A stretch of 64,000 bases of DNA from JAWOLE01 sp963815655 (GTDB lineage Bacteria; Acidobacteriota; Thermoanaerobaculia; UBA5066; Gp7-AA6): positions 3,162,001 through 3,226,000 of the forward strand of contig CAWFHK010000001.1 of assembly GCA_963815655.1 (NCBI GenBank), given 5' to 3'. Below the pieces are notes generated by a model, which ran no database searches, had not been told where the DNA came from, and was given only the letters and a program-made list of their open reading frames with translations. Shown in pieces: positions 1 through 8,160 of this stretch; position 1 is the first letter of the stretch, and the number at the start of each line of letters is the position of its first letter. The position numbers and the translations under genes were made by a program.

Positions 1-743
1 AACTCCCGCGCCAGGGCGAGGTACGCCTCCGCCCCCCGCGACTTGACGTCGTACGCGAGCACCGGCTTGCCGTAGGAGGGCGCCTCCCCCAGGCGGACGT
101 TTCTCGGAATCACAGTCCGGTAGACCTCGTCTCCGAAGTGAGTGCGAATGTCGTCGGTGACCTGACGCCCGAGGTTAGTGCGGTCATCGTGCATCGTCAA
201 GACGATCCCTTCGAGGGCGAGCGCCGGGTTGAAGCCGTGCTTGACTCGCTTGACCGTCTCGAGCAGCTCCGTCAGCCCTTCCAGGGCGAAATACTCGGTC
301 TGGATCGGAACGAGGACCGAATCGGCGGCCGTCAGGGCGTTGACCGTCAGAAGCGAGAGCGCCGGCGGGCAGTCCACGAAGAGGAATTCGAAGTCCTGCC
401 GCACCGGCTCGAGCGCGGCGCGAAGGTGTCCCTCACGTCCCTCCTTGTTGACGAGCTCCACTTCGGCGCCGGCGAGGTCGCGCCCGGAAGGCAGGAGCGA
501 GAGGTTGGGGAACAGGGTGGGCCGGATCGCCGAGAGCGCCTGTCCTTCCATGAGAACGTCGTAGGCGTCCGGCCCGTCCCTTTCGCGCGGGAAGCCGAGT
601 CCCGAGGTCGCGTTGGCCTGCGCGTCCAGGTCCACGATCAGGACCTTGCGGTCAAATGCCGCGAGGGCGGCGCCCAGATTGATGGCCGTCGTCGTCTTGC
701 CGACTCCCCCCTTCTGATTCGCGATCGCGATGACTCGGCCCAT
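1..743 (-). CDS. parA: Chromosome-partitioning ATPase ParA/Soj (3' end cut by window edge)
   Basis: Deviant-Walker ATPase that, with ParB and parS, segregates the replication origin. The minus-strand frame opens at ATG 743 and runs off the window at base 1 without a stop, giving about 247 codons of the usual 250-260. Visible motifs are the deviant Walker A KGGVGKTT at residues 11-18, the VDLDAQAN Walker A' segment near residue 36 and FVDCPP (Walker B). The ending (YLALARE) matches the family C-terminus, so only a few codons are missing. It follows rsmG in the same direction, as in most bacteria, and parB would be expected just beyond the window start. Confidence 0.95.
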   Translation of the reverse strand, partial: MGRVIAIANQKGGVGKTTTAINLGAALAAFDRKVLIVDLDAQANATSGLGFPRERDGPDAYDVLMEGQALSAIRPTLFPNLSLLPSGRDLAGAEVELVNKEGREGHLRAALEPVRQDFEFLFVDCPPALSLLTVNALTAADSVLVPIQTEYFALEGLTELLETVKRVKHGFNPALALEGIVLTMHDDRTNLGRQVTDDIRTHFGDEVYRTVIPRNVRLGEAPSYGKPVLAYDVKSRGAEAYLALARE

Positions 744-770
744 CCGGCGCGGATTATCACCTGCGGCGTG

Positions 771-784
771 GTTCCACGGGGAAC
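771..784. promoter_or_regulatory. parS-like site upstream of parA
   Basis: The 14-mer GTTCCACGGGGAAC lies in the 49-base gap between the rsmG stop and the parA start. It differs at one central base from the palindrome GTTCCACGTGGAAC, a GC-rich variant of the ParB-binding parS consensus. Location beside parA and close to the origin is where parS sites cluster. The single mismatch falls in the central CG step region, so binding strength is uncertain. Confidence 0.55.
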
Positions 785-792
785 ATCCGACT

Positions 793-1428
793 TCAGCGCT
801 TCCGCAACAGGGCGATGACGCGCTTGCGGGAGCCCGGTACGCGCAGAACGGTCTCCAGCGAGAAGAGCTTGGCCAGTGGGCCTTCGAGCGCCGCCGGTTC
901 GGTCGTCCAGGCCAGCAGAGAGCCCCGCGCCACGAGGAAGGGCGCGCGGCCGATGCGTTCCGCCAGGTCACCGACGGCACGGACCGCGGCGAGGTCGTAT
1001 ACGGGCTCCTCGAGACCCTGAACGCGCGCCTCCCGGACCTCGACGTTTCCAACCGGGACGGCTCGGGCGGCGTGGCGCAGGAAAGCGGCGCGCCTGCCTC
1101 GAGGCTCGAGGAGGGTCACCGAGAGGTCGGGGCGCGCGATCGCCAGGGGGATTCCGGGGAGGCCGGCGCCCGACCCGATGTCGAGAAGTCGAATGCCATG
1201 AGGAATTAGACTCTCCCCAAGGGCCGATTCGAGGGCATGGAAGACGAGCTCTTCAGCGCTCAAGGGGCCGGTCAGGTTGGTTCGCCTTCTCCAGATGTCC
1301 AGCTCGGCCAGGTAGCGCGCGAGAAATGCGACGCGGGGGGATTCGAGGGAGAACGCGAACGCCGGGATCTGTCTTGCGATCTCCCCGGCGAAGAATTCAG
1401 GCGGCCGCGCCCCGGCCTCTGGCAACAC
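793..1428 (-). CDS. rsmG: 16S rRNA (guanine-N7) methyltransferase RsmG (GidB)
   Basis: SAM-dependent methyltransferase that modifies G527 of 16S rRNA. The Rossmann SAM motif LLDIGSGAGLPGIPLA and the upstream NLTG segment are family hallmarks. The open frame extends to a TTG at 1488, but the first 20 codons there are low-complexity and overlap mnmG. I chose GTG 1428, which gives 211 residues, close to the usual 207-240, and overlaps the mnmG 3' end by 32 bases. It sits between mnmG and parA in one leftward transcription unit. Confidence 0.93.
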   Translation of the reverse strand: MLPEAGARPPEFFAGEIARQIPAFAFSLESPRVAFLARYLAELDIWRRRTNLTGPLSAEELVFHALESALGESLIPHGIRLLDIGSGAGLPGIPLAIARPDLSVTLLEPRGRRAAFLRHAARAVPVGNVEVREARVQGLEEPVYDLAAVRAVGDLAERIGRAPFLVARGSLLAWTTEPAALEGPLAKLFSLETVLRVPGSRKRVIALLRKR

Positions 1429-3265
1429 GGGCGGAGAGTATCGCGACGGCGGCCGGGGTGACGCCGGGGATGCGCGAGGCCTCGCCAACGGTGCGCGGCC
1501 GTCGCTTCGACCACTTTTCGACGATCTCGCGCGAGAGCCCCGACACGGCGCCGTAATCGAAGTCCTCGGGGATGCGCCGGGACTCGAGCGGCTTCAACCT
1601 TTCGACCCGCTCTTTCTCGCGGCGAATGTATCCGTCATAGCGGACGCGGCTCTGGAGAATGCTCCTCTCGTCGGCAGAAAGATCCGAGAAGATCTCCGCG
1701 GCAAAGGCCTCGACCGCCTCGGGTGAAAGATCGTTGCGCTGCAGCAGTTTGAACAGAGAGGCCGGCTCTTCGAGGCAGATTCCGAGACCTTCAAGAACGG
1801 CGTTGCGCGTCTCGCGGTCGGGATGGAGGACCCGGCCGGCGAGCCGCGCCCGCGCCCGCCCGATCCGCTCCTCGCTGCGCATCGCCGCGGAGTACTCCGT
1901 CTCCGAGACGAGGCCCAGGCGCCGGCCATGCGGCAGGAGGCGCGGCAGGACGGAGTCCACGCCGAGGAGGAGGCGGTACTCGGCCCGCGAGGTGAAGAGG
2001 CGGTACGGCTCCTCGAGGCCGAGCCTCGTCAGGTCGTCCACCATGACCGCCGCGTACGCCTCCGAGCGCTCGAGAACGAAAGGCTCCTCGCCCGCGGCCG
2101 CGAGCGCCGCGTTGACGCCGGCCCAGAGCCCCTGCGCCGCGGCCTCCTCGTAGCCGGAGGTCCCGTTGATCTGGCCTGCTAAGTAAAGACCTGGCACCTC
2201 CGCCGCCTCGAGCGTCGAGCGGAGCTGGTCGGGGAAGGAGAAGTCGTACTCGACCGCGTAGCCGGGGCGCAGCATCCGCGCGCGCTCGAGGCCCGGGATC
2301 TCCGCGAGGATCGCGCGCTGGACCTCCTCCGGGAGCGACGTCGAGAGCCCGTTGATGTAGGTCTCCTCCGCCGTCCACCCCTCGGGCTCCAGGAAGATCG
2401 TGTGGCGCGGCTTCTCCGCGAAGCGCACGACCTTGTCTTCGACGGAGGGGCAGTAGCGCGGGCCGATCCCGCGGATCTGCCCGGAGTACATCGGGCTCCG
2501 GTGAAGGTTTTCGCGGATCAGCCGGTGGACCTCCTCGTTGGTCGCGGTCTGCCAGCAGAGGGCCTGCTCGCCGGCGAGCCTCTCGGTGCGGAAGGAGAAG
2601 GGAATCGGCGGATCGTCGCCGCGCTGCGGCTGGCAGGCTCCGTAGTCCACGCTGTCGCGGTGGACGCGCGGGGGAGTGCCGGTCTTGAAACGCCCGAGCC
2701 GCAACCCCAGCCGGGCGAGGCCGGAGGAGAGCCCTTCCGCCGCGGCCTCGCCGACGCGCCCCCCCGCCGTCTTCCTCTCGCCGGTGTGCATCAGGCCGCG
2801 CAGGAACGTCCCCGTCGTGACGACGACCGCCGCCGCCTCGATCGCGAGCCCCTCCCCCGTCACGACGCCGGCGACGCGTCCCCGCGCCTCCAGGAAGTCC
2901 TCGGCCATGCCTTCGACGAGCGTCAGGTTCGGTGTCTCTTCCAGGGCCCGCCGGGCCAGGCGCGAGTAGAGGGCCTTGTCGCACTGCGCCCGCGGCCCCC
3001 AGACCGCCGGGCCGCGCGAGCGGTTCAGGACCTTGAACTGGATGCCCGCGCGGTCCGCCAGGACGCCCATGAGCCCCCCGAGCGCGTCCACTTCGCGGAC
3101 GAGCTGTCCCTTGGCGAGCCCGCCGATCGCCGGGTTGCATGACATCCGGCCGATCGCCTCGAGAGAGCCCGTGAGCAGGGCCGTGCGCCGCCCCATCCGC
3201 GCCGCGGCGTGCGCCGCTTCGATGCCGGCATGGCCGCCACCAACGACCAGAACGTCGAGATTCAT
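1397..3265 (-). CDS. mnmG: tRNA uridine-5-carboxymethylaminomethyl modification enzyme MnmG (GidA)
   Basis: FAD-dependent partner of MnmE in modification of the wobble uridine (xm5U34) of several tRNAs. The N-terminal dinucleotide motif GGGHAG (residues 9-14) and the segment beginning SRGPAVWGPRAQCDK are typical. At 622 residues it is full length. The open frame continues 19 codons upstream, but those codons are made of the heptamer repeat, and ATG 3265 (MNLDVLVVGGG) matches the family start. It is downstream of mnmE and overlaps rsmG, so the three are probably co-transcribed. Confidence 0.97.
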   Translation of the reverse strand: MNLDVLVVGGGHAGIEAAHAAARMGRRTALLTGSLEAIGRMSCNPAIGGLAKGQLVREVDALGGLMGVLADRAGIQFKVLNRSRGPAVWGPRAQCDKALYSRLARRALEETPNLTLVEGMAEDFLEARGRVAGVVTGEGLAIEAAAVVVTTGTFLRGLMHTGERKTAGGRVGEAAAEGLSSGLARLGLRLGRFKTGTPPRVHRDSVDYGACQPQRGDDPPIPFSFRTERLAGEQALCWQTATNEEVHRLIRENLHRSPMYSGQIRGIGPRYCPSVEDKVVRFAEKPRHTIFLEPEGWTAEETYINGLSTSLPEEVQRAILAEIPGLERARMLRPGYAVEYDFSFPDQLRSTLEAAEVPGLYLAGQINGTSGYEEAAAQGLWAGVNAALAAAGEEPFVLERSEAYAAVMVDDLTRLGLEEPYRLFTSRAEYRLLLGVDSVLPRLLPHGRRLGLVSETEYSAAMRSEERIGRARARLAGRVLHPDRETRNAVLEGLGICLEEPASLFKLLQRNDLSPEAVEAFAAEIFSDLSADERSILQSRVRYDGYIRREKERVERLKPLESRRIPEDFDYGAVSGLSREIVEKWSKRRPRTVGEASRIPGVTPAAVAILSARVARGRGAAA

Positions 3266-3275
3266 GCGTGAAGAA

Positions 3276-3341
3276 GATTTGTGATTTGTGATCTGGGTCA
3301 CGCAGGTATTCGCTTCAATCACAAATCACCAATCACCAATT
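3276..3341. repeat. Inverted heptamer-word array (site A, word CACAAAT)
   Basis: Between mnmE and mnmG. Left block: two copies of ATTTGTG in tandem. A spacer of about 23 bases follows, then a right block of CACAAAT/CACCAAT heptamers on the opposite strand sense, so the whole can fold into a hairpin. The same word recurs near 22166 and 40301. Confidence 0.85.
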
Positions 3342-3355
3342 CTCCATCGAAGCCA

Positions 3356-4723
3356 CTACTTCCCGATACAGAAGGTGGAAAAGATCGCCCGCAAGACATC
3401 CTCCGCGGTGGTTTGTCCGGCGAGATCGGCGAGCGCGTCGATGGCCTCGTCCAGATGTGTCGCGGCGTATTCGGGAGACTCGCCGCGGGCGAGGGCGGCC
3501 AGGGCGCGGGCGGCCGCCGAGCGGGCCCTCTCGACGAGATCCCGCTGGCGCAGCGAGGCGAGAACCTCCGAGGCCGCGTCGGTCGAGACATCGCGGGCGA
3601 GCCGCTCCTCGAGGAGCCCGTGGAGCTTCCTGCCGGCGTCCGGAGAGATTCCCGAAAGCGGCGTCGCGCCGGGCGGCGCGCCCGCGGGCAGGCGTCCGGA
3701 GACTTTGTCGATCTTGTTGGCGAGGACGAGCGCCGGCGCGCCGTCGAGCCGTGCGAGGGCGGCCGCGTCCTCCGGCGTCCATCCGACAGCGGCGTCGAAG
3801 ACGTAGAGCACCATGTCCGACGCCTCCCCCGCCTCCCACGCGCGCCGGACGCCGATTCTCTCCACGGTGTCCTCGGTCTCGCGCAGGCCGGCCGTGTCCA
3901 CGAGCTCCACGGGAATCCCGCGCACGTCCGCCGTCGCGTGGAGCGTGTCGCGGGTCGTGCCGGGCACGTCGGTGACGATGGCCCGCGCGCCGCCGACGAG
4001 CGCGTTGAAGAGCGTGGATTTCCCGGCGTTGGGGCGGCCGACGATCGCGACCCGGCAGCCGGCCGAGAGGAGCCGGCCGGTCTCGTAGCTGGCCAGGAGG
4101 CGCCCGAGCGTCTCCCCGGCCGACTCGATCCGCGAGAGCGTCTCCGGCGAGACCGCCTCTCCGACGTCCTCGGAAAAATCGATCGTCGCGGCGAGCCCCG
4201 CCGCCGCGCCGAGCAGCTCCTCGCGCACCTCGCCCAGCACACGCGAGAGCCGTCCTTCCAGCCGCCGCGCCGAGAGCCTGGCGGCCTCCTCCGTCCGCGC
4301 CTCGATCAGGTCTCGCACGGCCTCGGCCTCGACGAGGTCCATCTTGCCGAGAAGGAAGGCCCTCTCGGTGAACTCCCCCGGCCGGGCGGCGCGCGCGCCG
4401 GCGCCGATCAGGGCCGCGAGCATCCGCCGCGCCACGACGGGGCTTCCGTGGATCGAGAGCTCCGCCGCGTCTTCGCCCGTCGAAGACGACGGCCCCTCGA
4501 AGTACGTCGCGAGCCCCCGGTCGATCACCTCGGCGTCGCCGCCCACGAACGAGACGAGATACGGATGTCTCGGGACGAGCTTCTCGGGCAGCTCCCGCGT
4601 CACCGCGCGGAGAATCCGCCCGCTCTCGGGCCCCGAAACGCGCAGGAGCGCCAGCGCGGATCGGCCGACCGGTGTCGCCAGCGCCGCGATCGTGTCGAGG
4701 AGGGATTCAGTCTGTGGGCGCAT
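3356..4723 (-). CDS. mnmE: tRNA modification GTPase MnmE (TrmE)
   Basis: GTPase that works with MnmG on U34 of tRNA. The order is an N-terminal folate-binding domain, a helical domain, an inserted G domain with GRPNAGKST (about residues 229-237), DTAG and NKID, and the conserved C-terminal CIGK, whose cysteine is a family hallmark. ATG 4723 (MRPQTES...) gives 455 residues, the usual size. An upstream in-frame start at 4765 would add 14 residues encoded by repeat DNA and is not preferred. It lies between jag and mnmG in the leftward block. Confidence 0.97.
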   Translation of the reverse strand: MRPQTESLLDTIAALATPVGRSALALLRVSGPESGRILRAVTRELPEKLVPRHPYLVSFVGGDAEVIDRGLATYFEGPSSSTGEDAAELSIHGSPVVARRMLAALIGAGARAARPGEFTERAFLLGKMDLVEAEAVRDLIEARTEEAARLSARRLEGRLSRVLGEVREELLGAAAGLAATIDFSEDVGEAVSPETLSRIESAGETLGRLLASYETGRLLSAGCRVAIVGRPNAGKSTLFNALVGGARAIVTDVPGTTRDTLHATADVRGIPVELVDTAGLRETEDTVERIGVRRAWEAGEASDMVLYVFDAAVGWTPEDAAALARLDGAPALVLANKIDKVSGRLPAGAPPGATPLSGISPDAGRKLHGLLEERLARDVSTDAASEVLASLRQRDLVERARSAAARALAALARGESPEYAATHLDEAIDALADLAGQTTAEDVLRAIFSTFCIGK

Positions 4724-4728
4724 GGAAG

Positions 4729-4824
4729 AATCGGGTGATCTGCGATCGGATGATCGGGTGATCAAGGAACCCGATCACCCGATGGCTCGATCACCCGATC
4801 ACCCGATCATTCGATCGCCCGATT
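4729..4824. repeat. Inverted octamer-word array (site B, word ATCACCCG)
   Basis: Fills the gap between jag and mnmE. Three or four units of ATCGGGTG or close variants are followed by a short loop and then about six units of ATCACCCG, which is the reverse complement as a circular word. One or two units are degenerate (ATGGCTCG, ATCATTCG). The last unit overlaps the jag stop codon. The same word recurs near 20721 and 29692. Confidence 0.85.
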
Positions 4825-5560
4825 AGCTTGCCTTCGGCCGGACCGCGACGCGCTTCAGGAACCCGTCGCCCTCGCTCTCGGTCTCGACGTCCGGATCCTC
4901 GGCGAGCGCGAGGTGAATCAGGCGGCGCTCGGCGGGGGAGAGCGGCGGCAGCAGCTGCGGCCGGTGCGTGCGCTTGGCCTCCTCTGCCGATCGCAGGGCG
5001 AGCTCCTCCAGGGACTCGCGCTGGTGCGCGCGGAACCCCTCGGCGTCCAGGCGCGGATAGACGGGCCGGCCGAGCTGCTTGGAGGCGATGCGTCCCGTCA
5101 GGACTTCCAGCCCGCTCAGCCCTTCGCCGCCGGACGCGAGCAGCGGCTCGACGTCGTCGCCCATGAGCTCGAAGAGCATCTCCTTCGCGGGCCGGCGCCG
5201 GATCTCGACCAGGAAGCCGGCCGCGGAGAGAAGCTCCGAAAGCGTGGCCTCCACCGCGGTAAACGCCTCCTCGTCCATCGCCCCCTCGGGCGCTTTCGAC
5301 TGCGGCGGCCGCTCCTCGGCCGGCGGTCGAGAGAGTTCAACATCGGGGCCGGCCTCCGGCTCCTGCTCTTCTAGGATTTCGGCCCTCGCGCCGCGGCTTT
5401 CGGCCTTCCCCGGCTCCTCGAGCTCGATCTCGACGACGCGCCCTCCCCAGAAGGACCTCTCGTCCCGGACCACCCGATATTTCAGCTCCGACACCGGGAC
5501 GCCGATTGCCTGCGCCGCCGCCGCGATCGCGTCCGCCTCCGTCTTCCCCTCGTATCTCAT
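4823..5560 (-). CDS. jag: RNA-binding protein Jag/KhpB (SpoIIIJ-associated)
   Basis: Single-stranded nucleic-acid binding protein, usually encoded beside yidC. The order is an N-terminal Jag_N domain (about residues 1-50, with EGKTEADAIAAA), an acidic Pro/Glu-rich linker (about 52-95), a KH-like domain and a C-terminal R3H domain with ERRLIHLAL. At 245 residues it is within the normal range. Partners in this organism are unknown. In Gram-positive bacteria KhpB pairs with KhpA in RNA regulation of cell division, and whether that applies here is inference. Confidence 0.9.
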   Translation of the reverse strand: MRYEGKTEADAIAAAAQAIGVPVSELKYRVVRDERSFWGGRVVEIELEEPGKAESRGARAEILEEQEPEAGPDVELSRPPAEERPPQSKAPEGAMDEEAFTAVEATLSELLSAAGFLVEIRRRPAKEMLFELMGDDVEPLLASGGEGLSGLEVLTGRIASKQLGRPVYPRLDAEGFRAHQRESLEELALRSAEEAKRTHRPQLLPPLSPAERRLIHLALAEDPDVETESEGDGFLKRVAVRPKAS

Positions 5561-5594
5561 CTGCGCCCCTCTTGCCGCTTCTCCCGCGGCTACG

Positions 5595-5623
5595 CTGGAC
5601 TTGGACCCTGGACTTTGGACTTC
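5595..5623. repeat. Heptamer-word array (site C, word TGGACTT)
   Basis: Three copies of TGGACTT with one six-base variant between jag and yidC, in one orientation only. TGGACTT read on the other strand is the same circular word as GTCCAAA in the gyrA 3' end (17104-17155). Confidence 0.75.
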
Positions 5624-7291
5624 CTACGCACGGGCTCTCTTGAGCTTCGGCTTCTCGGCCTTGGGTTCATCCTTGCCCATCTTCTGGATCAGGGCCTGCT
5701 GCAGGATCGTCAGCACGTTGGAAAAAAGCCAGTACAGGACGAGTCCCGACGGCATGTCCTTCAGAAAAAAGCCCCAGATGAGCGGCATGGCCATGAAGAT
5801 CTTCTTCTGTGCCGGATCCACCGTGGTCGGCGTCATGGCCTGCTGCACGTACATCGTCACGGTCATCAGGATGAGCAGGACGTAGGTCCGGTCCACCGCA
5901 GACAGGTCGGTGATCCAGAACACGAACGGCGCGTGGCGCAGCTCGATCGCGCGCGAGAGCACGTTGTAGAAGGCCACGAGGATCGGGAGCTGCAACAGCA
6001 TCGGAAAGCAGCCGCTCATCGGGTTGTACCCTTCCGCCTGGTAGAGCTTCATCAGCTCCTCGTTCATCTTCGCCCGCTGCCCCGCGTCGCTCTTGGCCTT
6101 CTTGTACTTGTCCTTGATCGCGTTCATCCTGGGCGCGAGCTTCTGCATCTTCTTCATCGACGCGTAGCTCTTGTGCATCAGCGGGAAGAGGAGGATGCGG
6201 ATGGCGAGCGTCACCAGGAGGATCGCGGCCCCCCAGTTGCCCACGAACCCGTAGGTGCGCTTCAGGAGCCAGAGGAGCGGACGCGCGAGGATCCCGTACC
6301 AGCCGAAGTCCACCGTCTTCTCGAGCCCGAGGTTGAGGCTTTCCAGGATCTCGACGTCCTTGGGCCCGAAATAGGCCCTGGCCGAGAGCTCGCCCCTGGC
6401 GGCGATCCCCGCTCCGACCGTGGGTGCGGGCTTCCCGTCCTTGTCCTTGAGAGGAACGGGAAAGGCCACCGCGGTCGCCGCCTGCCTCGGGAGGAGAACG
6501 GCCAGGAAATAGTTATCCTCGACTCCCGCGAACCCGCGCTCGGACAGGGACCATTGCACGGGCTTCTCCATCTTCTCGGGGCGGGCGCGCTCGAACCCTC
6601 CGGGCGTCGCGGCGATCGCCATCGCCGGCGTCACGTACCGAGAGACCTGCTCGTCAGGGGCGGGATTGCGAAGCCCGGTCGCGGCGATGAGCCGATAGGC
6701 GGGGCCGACGACGTTGACTTTCACGTCGAAGAGGTATCCGGCTTCAAAGTGAATCTCCTTGGAGACGGCGACCTTGTCGTCGGCGTAGGCGAACTTGAGA
6801 ACGCGTTCGGAGGGTCGCTCGAGGATGAAGAGCGCGCCGGCGACCCGGGCGGTCAGCTCGGGATTCTCCGGGAAGTCGACGGAGAGCGGTCTCTCGGCCG
6901 GCGCGGGAAGCTGCCGCACGAGCTCGAGCGGTTTTTTCTGATCATCGGTATGGCGCAGGAGAAGCAGGGACGTCATGACGGCGCCCCGATTGGAGAACGT
7001 CGCGCGAAAGAGGTCGTTCTCGATCGTCGCCGGCGTCTCTTCGCGACCCGCGACCGGCGCGGGGAGACGTTCCGGCCGCTCTCCCGGGACAGGCTCCTCG
7101 GGTCTTGCCGGACTCGGAGGTTTGGCCGAAGTCTCGGCGACCGCATTCTCGGCGACCGCTGTGGAGGAAGGCGCCGGGACGGCCGCAGGCGGGCTCTGCG
7201 CCAGAGGCTTGCGGGGCTTCGGGCCGACGAGCTCCCAGAGGCCGAGAACGGCCAGTGAGAGCGCGGCGGCGAGCAGTAACCTTTTCTCCAT
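5624..7291 (-). CDS. yidC: Membrane protein insertase YidC
   Basis: Inserts and folds inner-membrane proteins, alone or with Sec. It has an N-terminal signal-anchor (about residues 4-22), a large periplasmic beta domain (about 60-340) typical of the diderm long form, and then the conserved 60KD_IMP core with several membrane segments, including the stretch near NWGAAILLVTLAIRIL. A basic C-terminal tail (KPKLKRARA) probably binds ribosomes. Length 555. It starts 6 bases after the yidD stop and belongs to the rpmH-rnpA-yidD-yidC unit. Confidence 0.96.
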   Translation of the reverse strand: MEKRLLLAAALSLAVLGLWELVGPKPRKPLAQSPPAAVPAPSSTAVAENAVAETSAKPPSPARPEEPVPGERPERLPAPVAGREETPATIENDLFRATFSNRGAVMTSLLLLRHTDDQKKPLELVRQLPAPAERPLSVDFPENPELTARVAGALFILERPSERVLKFAYADDKVAVSKEIHFEAGYLFDVKVNVVGPAYRLIAATGLRNPAPDEQVSRYVTPAMAIAATPGGFERARPEKMEKPVQWSLSERGFAGVEDNYFLAVLLPRQAATAVAFPVPLKDKDGKPAPTVGAGIAARGELSARAYFGPKDVEILESLNLGLEKTVDFGWYGILARPLLWLLKRTYGFVGNWGAAILLVTLAIRILLFPLMHKSYASMKKMQKLAPRMNAIKDKYKKAKSDAGQRAKMNEELMKLYQAEGYNPMSGCFPMLLQLPILVAFYNVLSRAIELRHAPFVFWITDLSAVDRTYVLLILMTVTMYVQQAMTPTTVDPAQKKIFMAMPLIWGFFLKDMPSGLVLYWLFSNVLTILQQALIQKMGKDEPKAEKPKLKRARA

Positions 7292-7297
7292 CAGTAT

Positions 7298-7513
7298 TTA
7301 GGGCACAGGGTCGAAGCCGCCGGCATGGAAGGGATGGCAGCGCAGCAGGCGCCGGAGAGCCAGGGAAAAGCCCTTGCGCAAGCCGTGCCTCTCGATCGCC
7401 TCGCGCGCGTAGATCGAGCAGGTCGGCTCAAACCGGCAGGCGGGCGGGAGCCATGGCGAGATCGCTCTCTTGTAGAAATCGAGGGCCGCAGTCGCCGCGC
7501 GGGCGGGGCTCAC
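7298..7513 (-). CDS. yidD: Membrane protein insertion efficiency factor YidD
   Basis: Small amphipathic inner-membrane-associated protein that assists YidC. It has 71 residues. The conserved core PACRFEPTCSIYAREAIERHG and the ending CHPFHAGGFDPVP match the family. I chose GTG 7513, whose GTGA overlaps the rnpA TGA. The open frame continues far upstream, but that part is antisense to rnpA. The overlap suggests translational coupling to rnpA. Confidence 0.93.
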   Translation of the reverse strand: MSPARAATAALDFYKRAISPWLPPACRFEPTCSIYAREAIERHGLRKGFSLALRRLLRCHPFHAGGFDPVP

Positions 7514-7890
7514 CTTCCCGCCTTGAGGCGACCGAGCCCGCGTCCCAGCGTGGACAGGTAGTCCCCGGCGAACTCGGAAAACGAAGCGCCGGTTGCCGAT
7601 GGGCGCACGTTGACGACGATCTGGATACCGGGCACAAGCATCTCGCGGTTGCGGCGAAAAACCTCCCGCAGGCGACGCTTCAGACGATTTCGCGTAACCG
7701 CGTTCCCCGTCCTTTTTCCCGCCGAGATTCCGATGCGGGAATTCGCCGCGCCCGGGCGCGCGAGGAGGAACAGCTGGACGTGGCGTCCGGACACCCGGAC
7801 CCCGGAGGCGTAGCACTCTTCGAATTCTCTTCGCTTTCGAAGGCGGTCGTCGCGGCAGAAGGTCTCCCGCGCGGCCTGGCCTGGGCTCAC
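7510..7890 (-). CDS. rnpA: Ribonuclease P protein component RnpA
   Basis: Protein subunit of RNase P, which matures tRNA 5' ends with the RnpB RNA. Family features are RLRKRREFEECYASG near the start and the RNR box NAVTRNRLKRRLREVFR. GTG 7890 was chosen because it overlaps the rpmH TGA as GTGA and gives 126 residues, the normal size. The same frame stays open upstream for hundreds of codons through rpmH and antisense to dnaA, which is a composition artefact. It is flanked by rpmH and yidD with 4-base overlaps on both sides. Confidence 0.93.
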   Translation of the reverse strand: MSPGQAARETFCRDDRLRKRREFEECYASGVRVSGRHVQLFLLARPGAANSRIGISAGKRTGNAVTRNRLKRRLREVFRRNREMLVPGIQIVVNVRPSATGASFSEFAGDYLSTLGRGLGRLKAGR

Positions 7891-8021
7891 ACCGAGAGTT
7901 TCTTGCGCCCCTTGCGGCGGCGCGCCGACAGCACGGCGCGTCCGGACCGGGTCCGCATCCGCACGAGAAACCCGTGCGTGCGCTTGCGACGCCGGTTGTT
8001 GGGTTGAAAGGTCCGTTTCAT
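7887..8021 (-). CDS. rpmH: 50S ribosomal protein L34
   Basis: L34 of the large ribosomal subunit, 44 residues and very basic. It begins MKRTFQPNNRRRKRTHGF and ends RRKGRKKLSV, matching the family across its whole length. It is the first gene of the leftward block and faces dnaA across a 139-base gap with DnaA boxes. Its TGA lies inside the GTG start of rnpA. Confidence 0.97.
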   Translation of the reverse strand: MKRTFQPNNRRRKRTHGFLVRMRTRSGRAVLSARRRKGRKKLSV

Positions 8022-8116
8022 GAAGAGCCGGCATCCTAGGGGCTGAGGGCGGGGAAGTCAAGCAAGGCCGCCCGCCGGGCAGCGATGCGGGCATATACTC
8101 TCCGGCCCCGGAGAGT

Positions 8117-8149
8117 CTTTCCACAGCCTGTGGAAAAAGCTGTGGAAAA
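8117..8149. other. Cluster of DnaA-box-like 9-mers (candidate oriC) between rpmH and dnaA
   Basis: Three DnaA-box-like 9-mers lie within 33 bases: CTTTCCACA at 8117, and TGTGGAAAA at 8129 and again at 8141, the last two 12 bases apart in direct orientation. They resemble the consensus TTATCCACA or its complement. Genes diverge from this gap, rpmH leftward and dnaA rightward, as expected of a bidirectional origin. The boxes may also autoregulate dnaA. Confidence 0.7.
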
Positions 8150-8160
8150 GAGGAAGTGTC

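Noticed and set aside
3276..3341. Word arrays as CRISPR arrays
   Set aside because: The units are 7-8 bases with no unique spacers between them and no cas genes are nearby.
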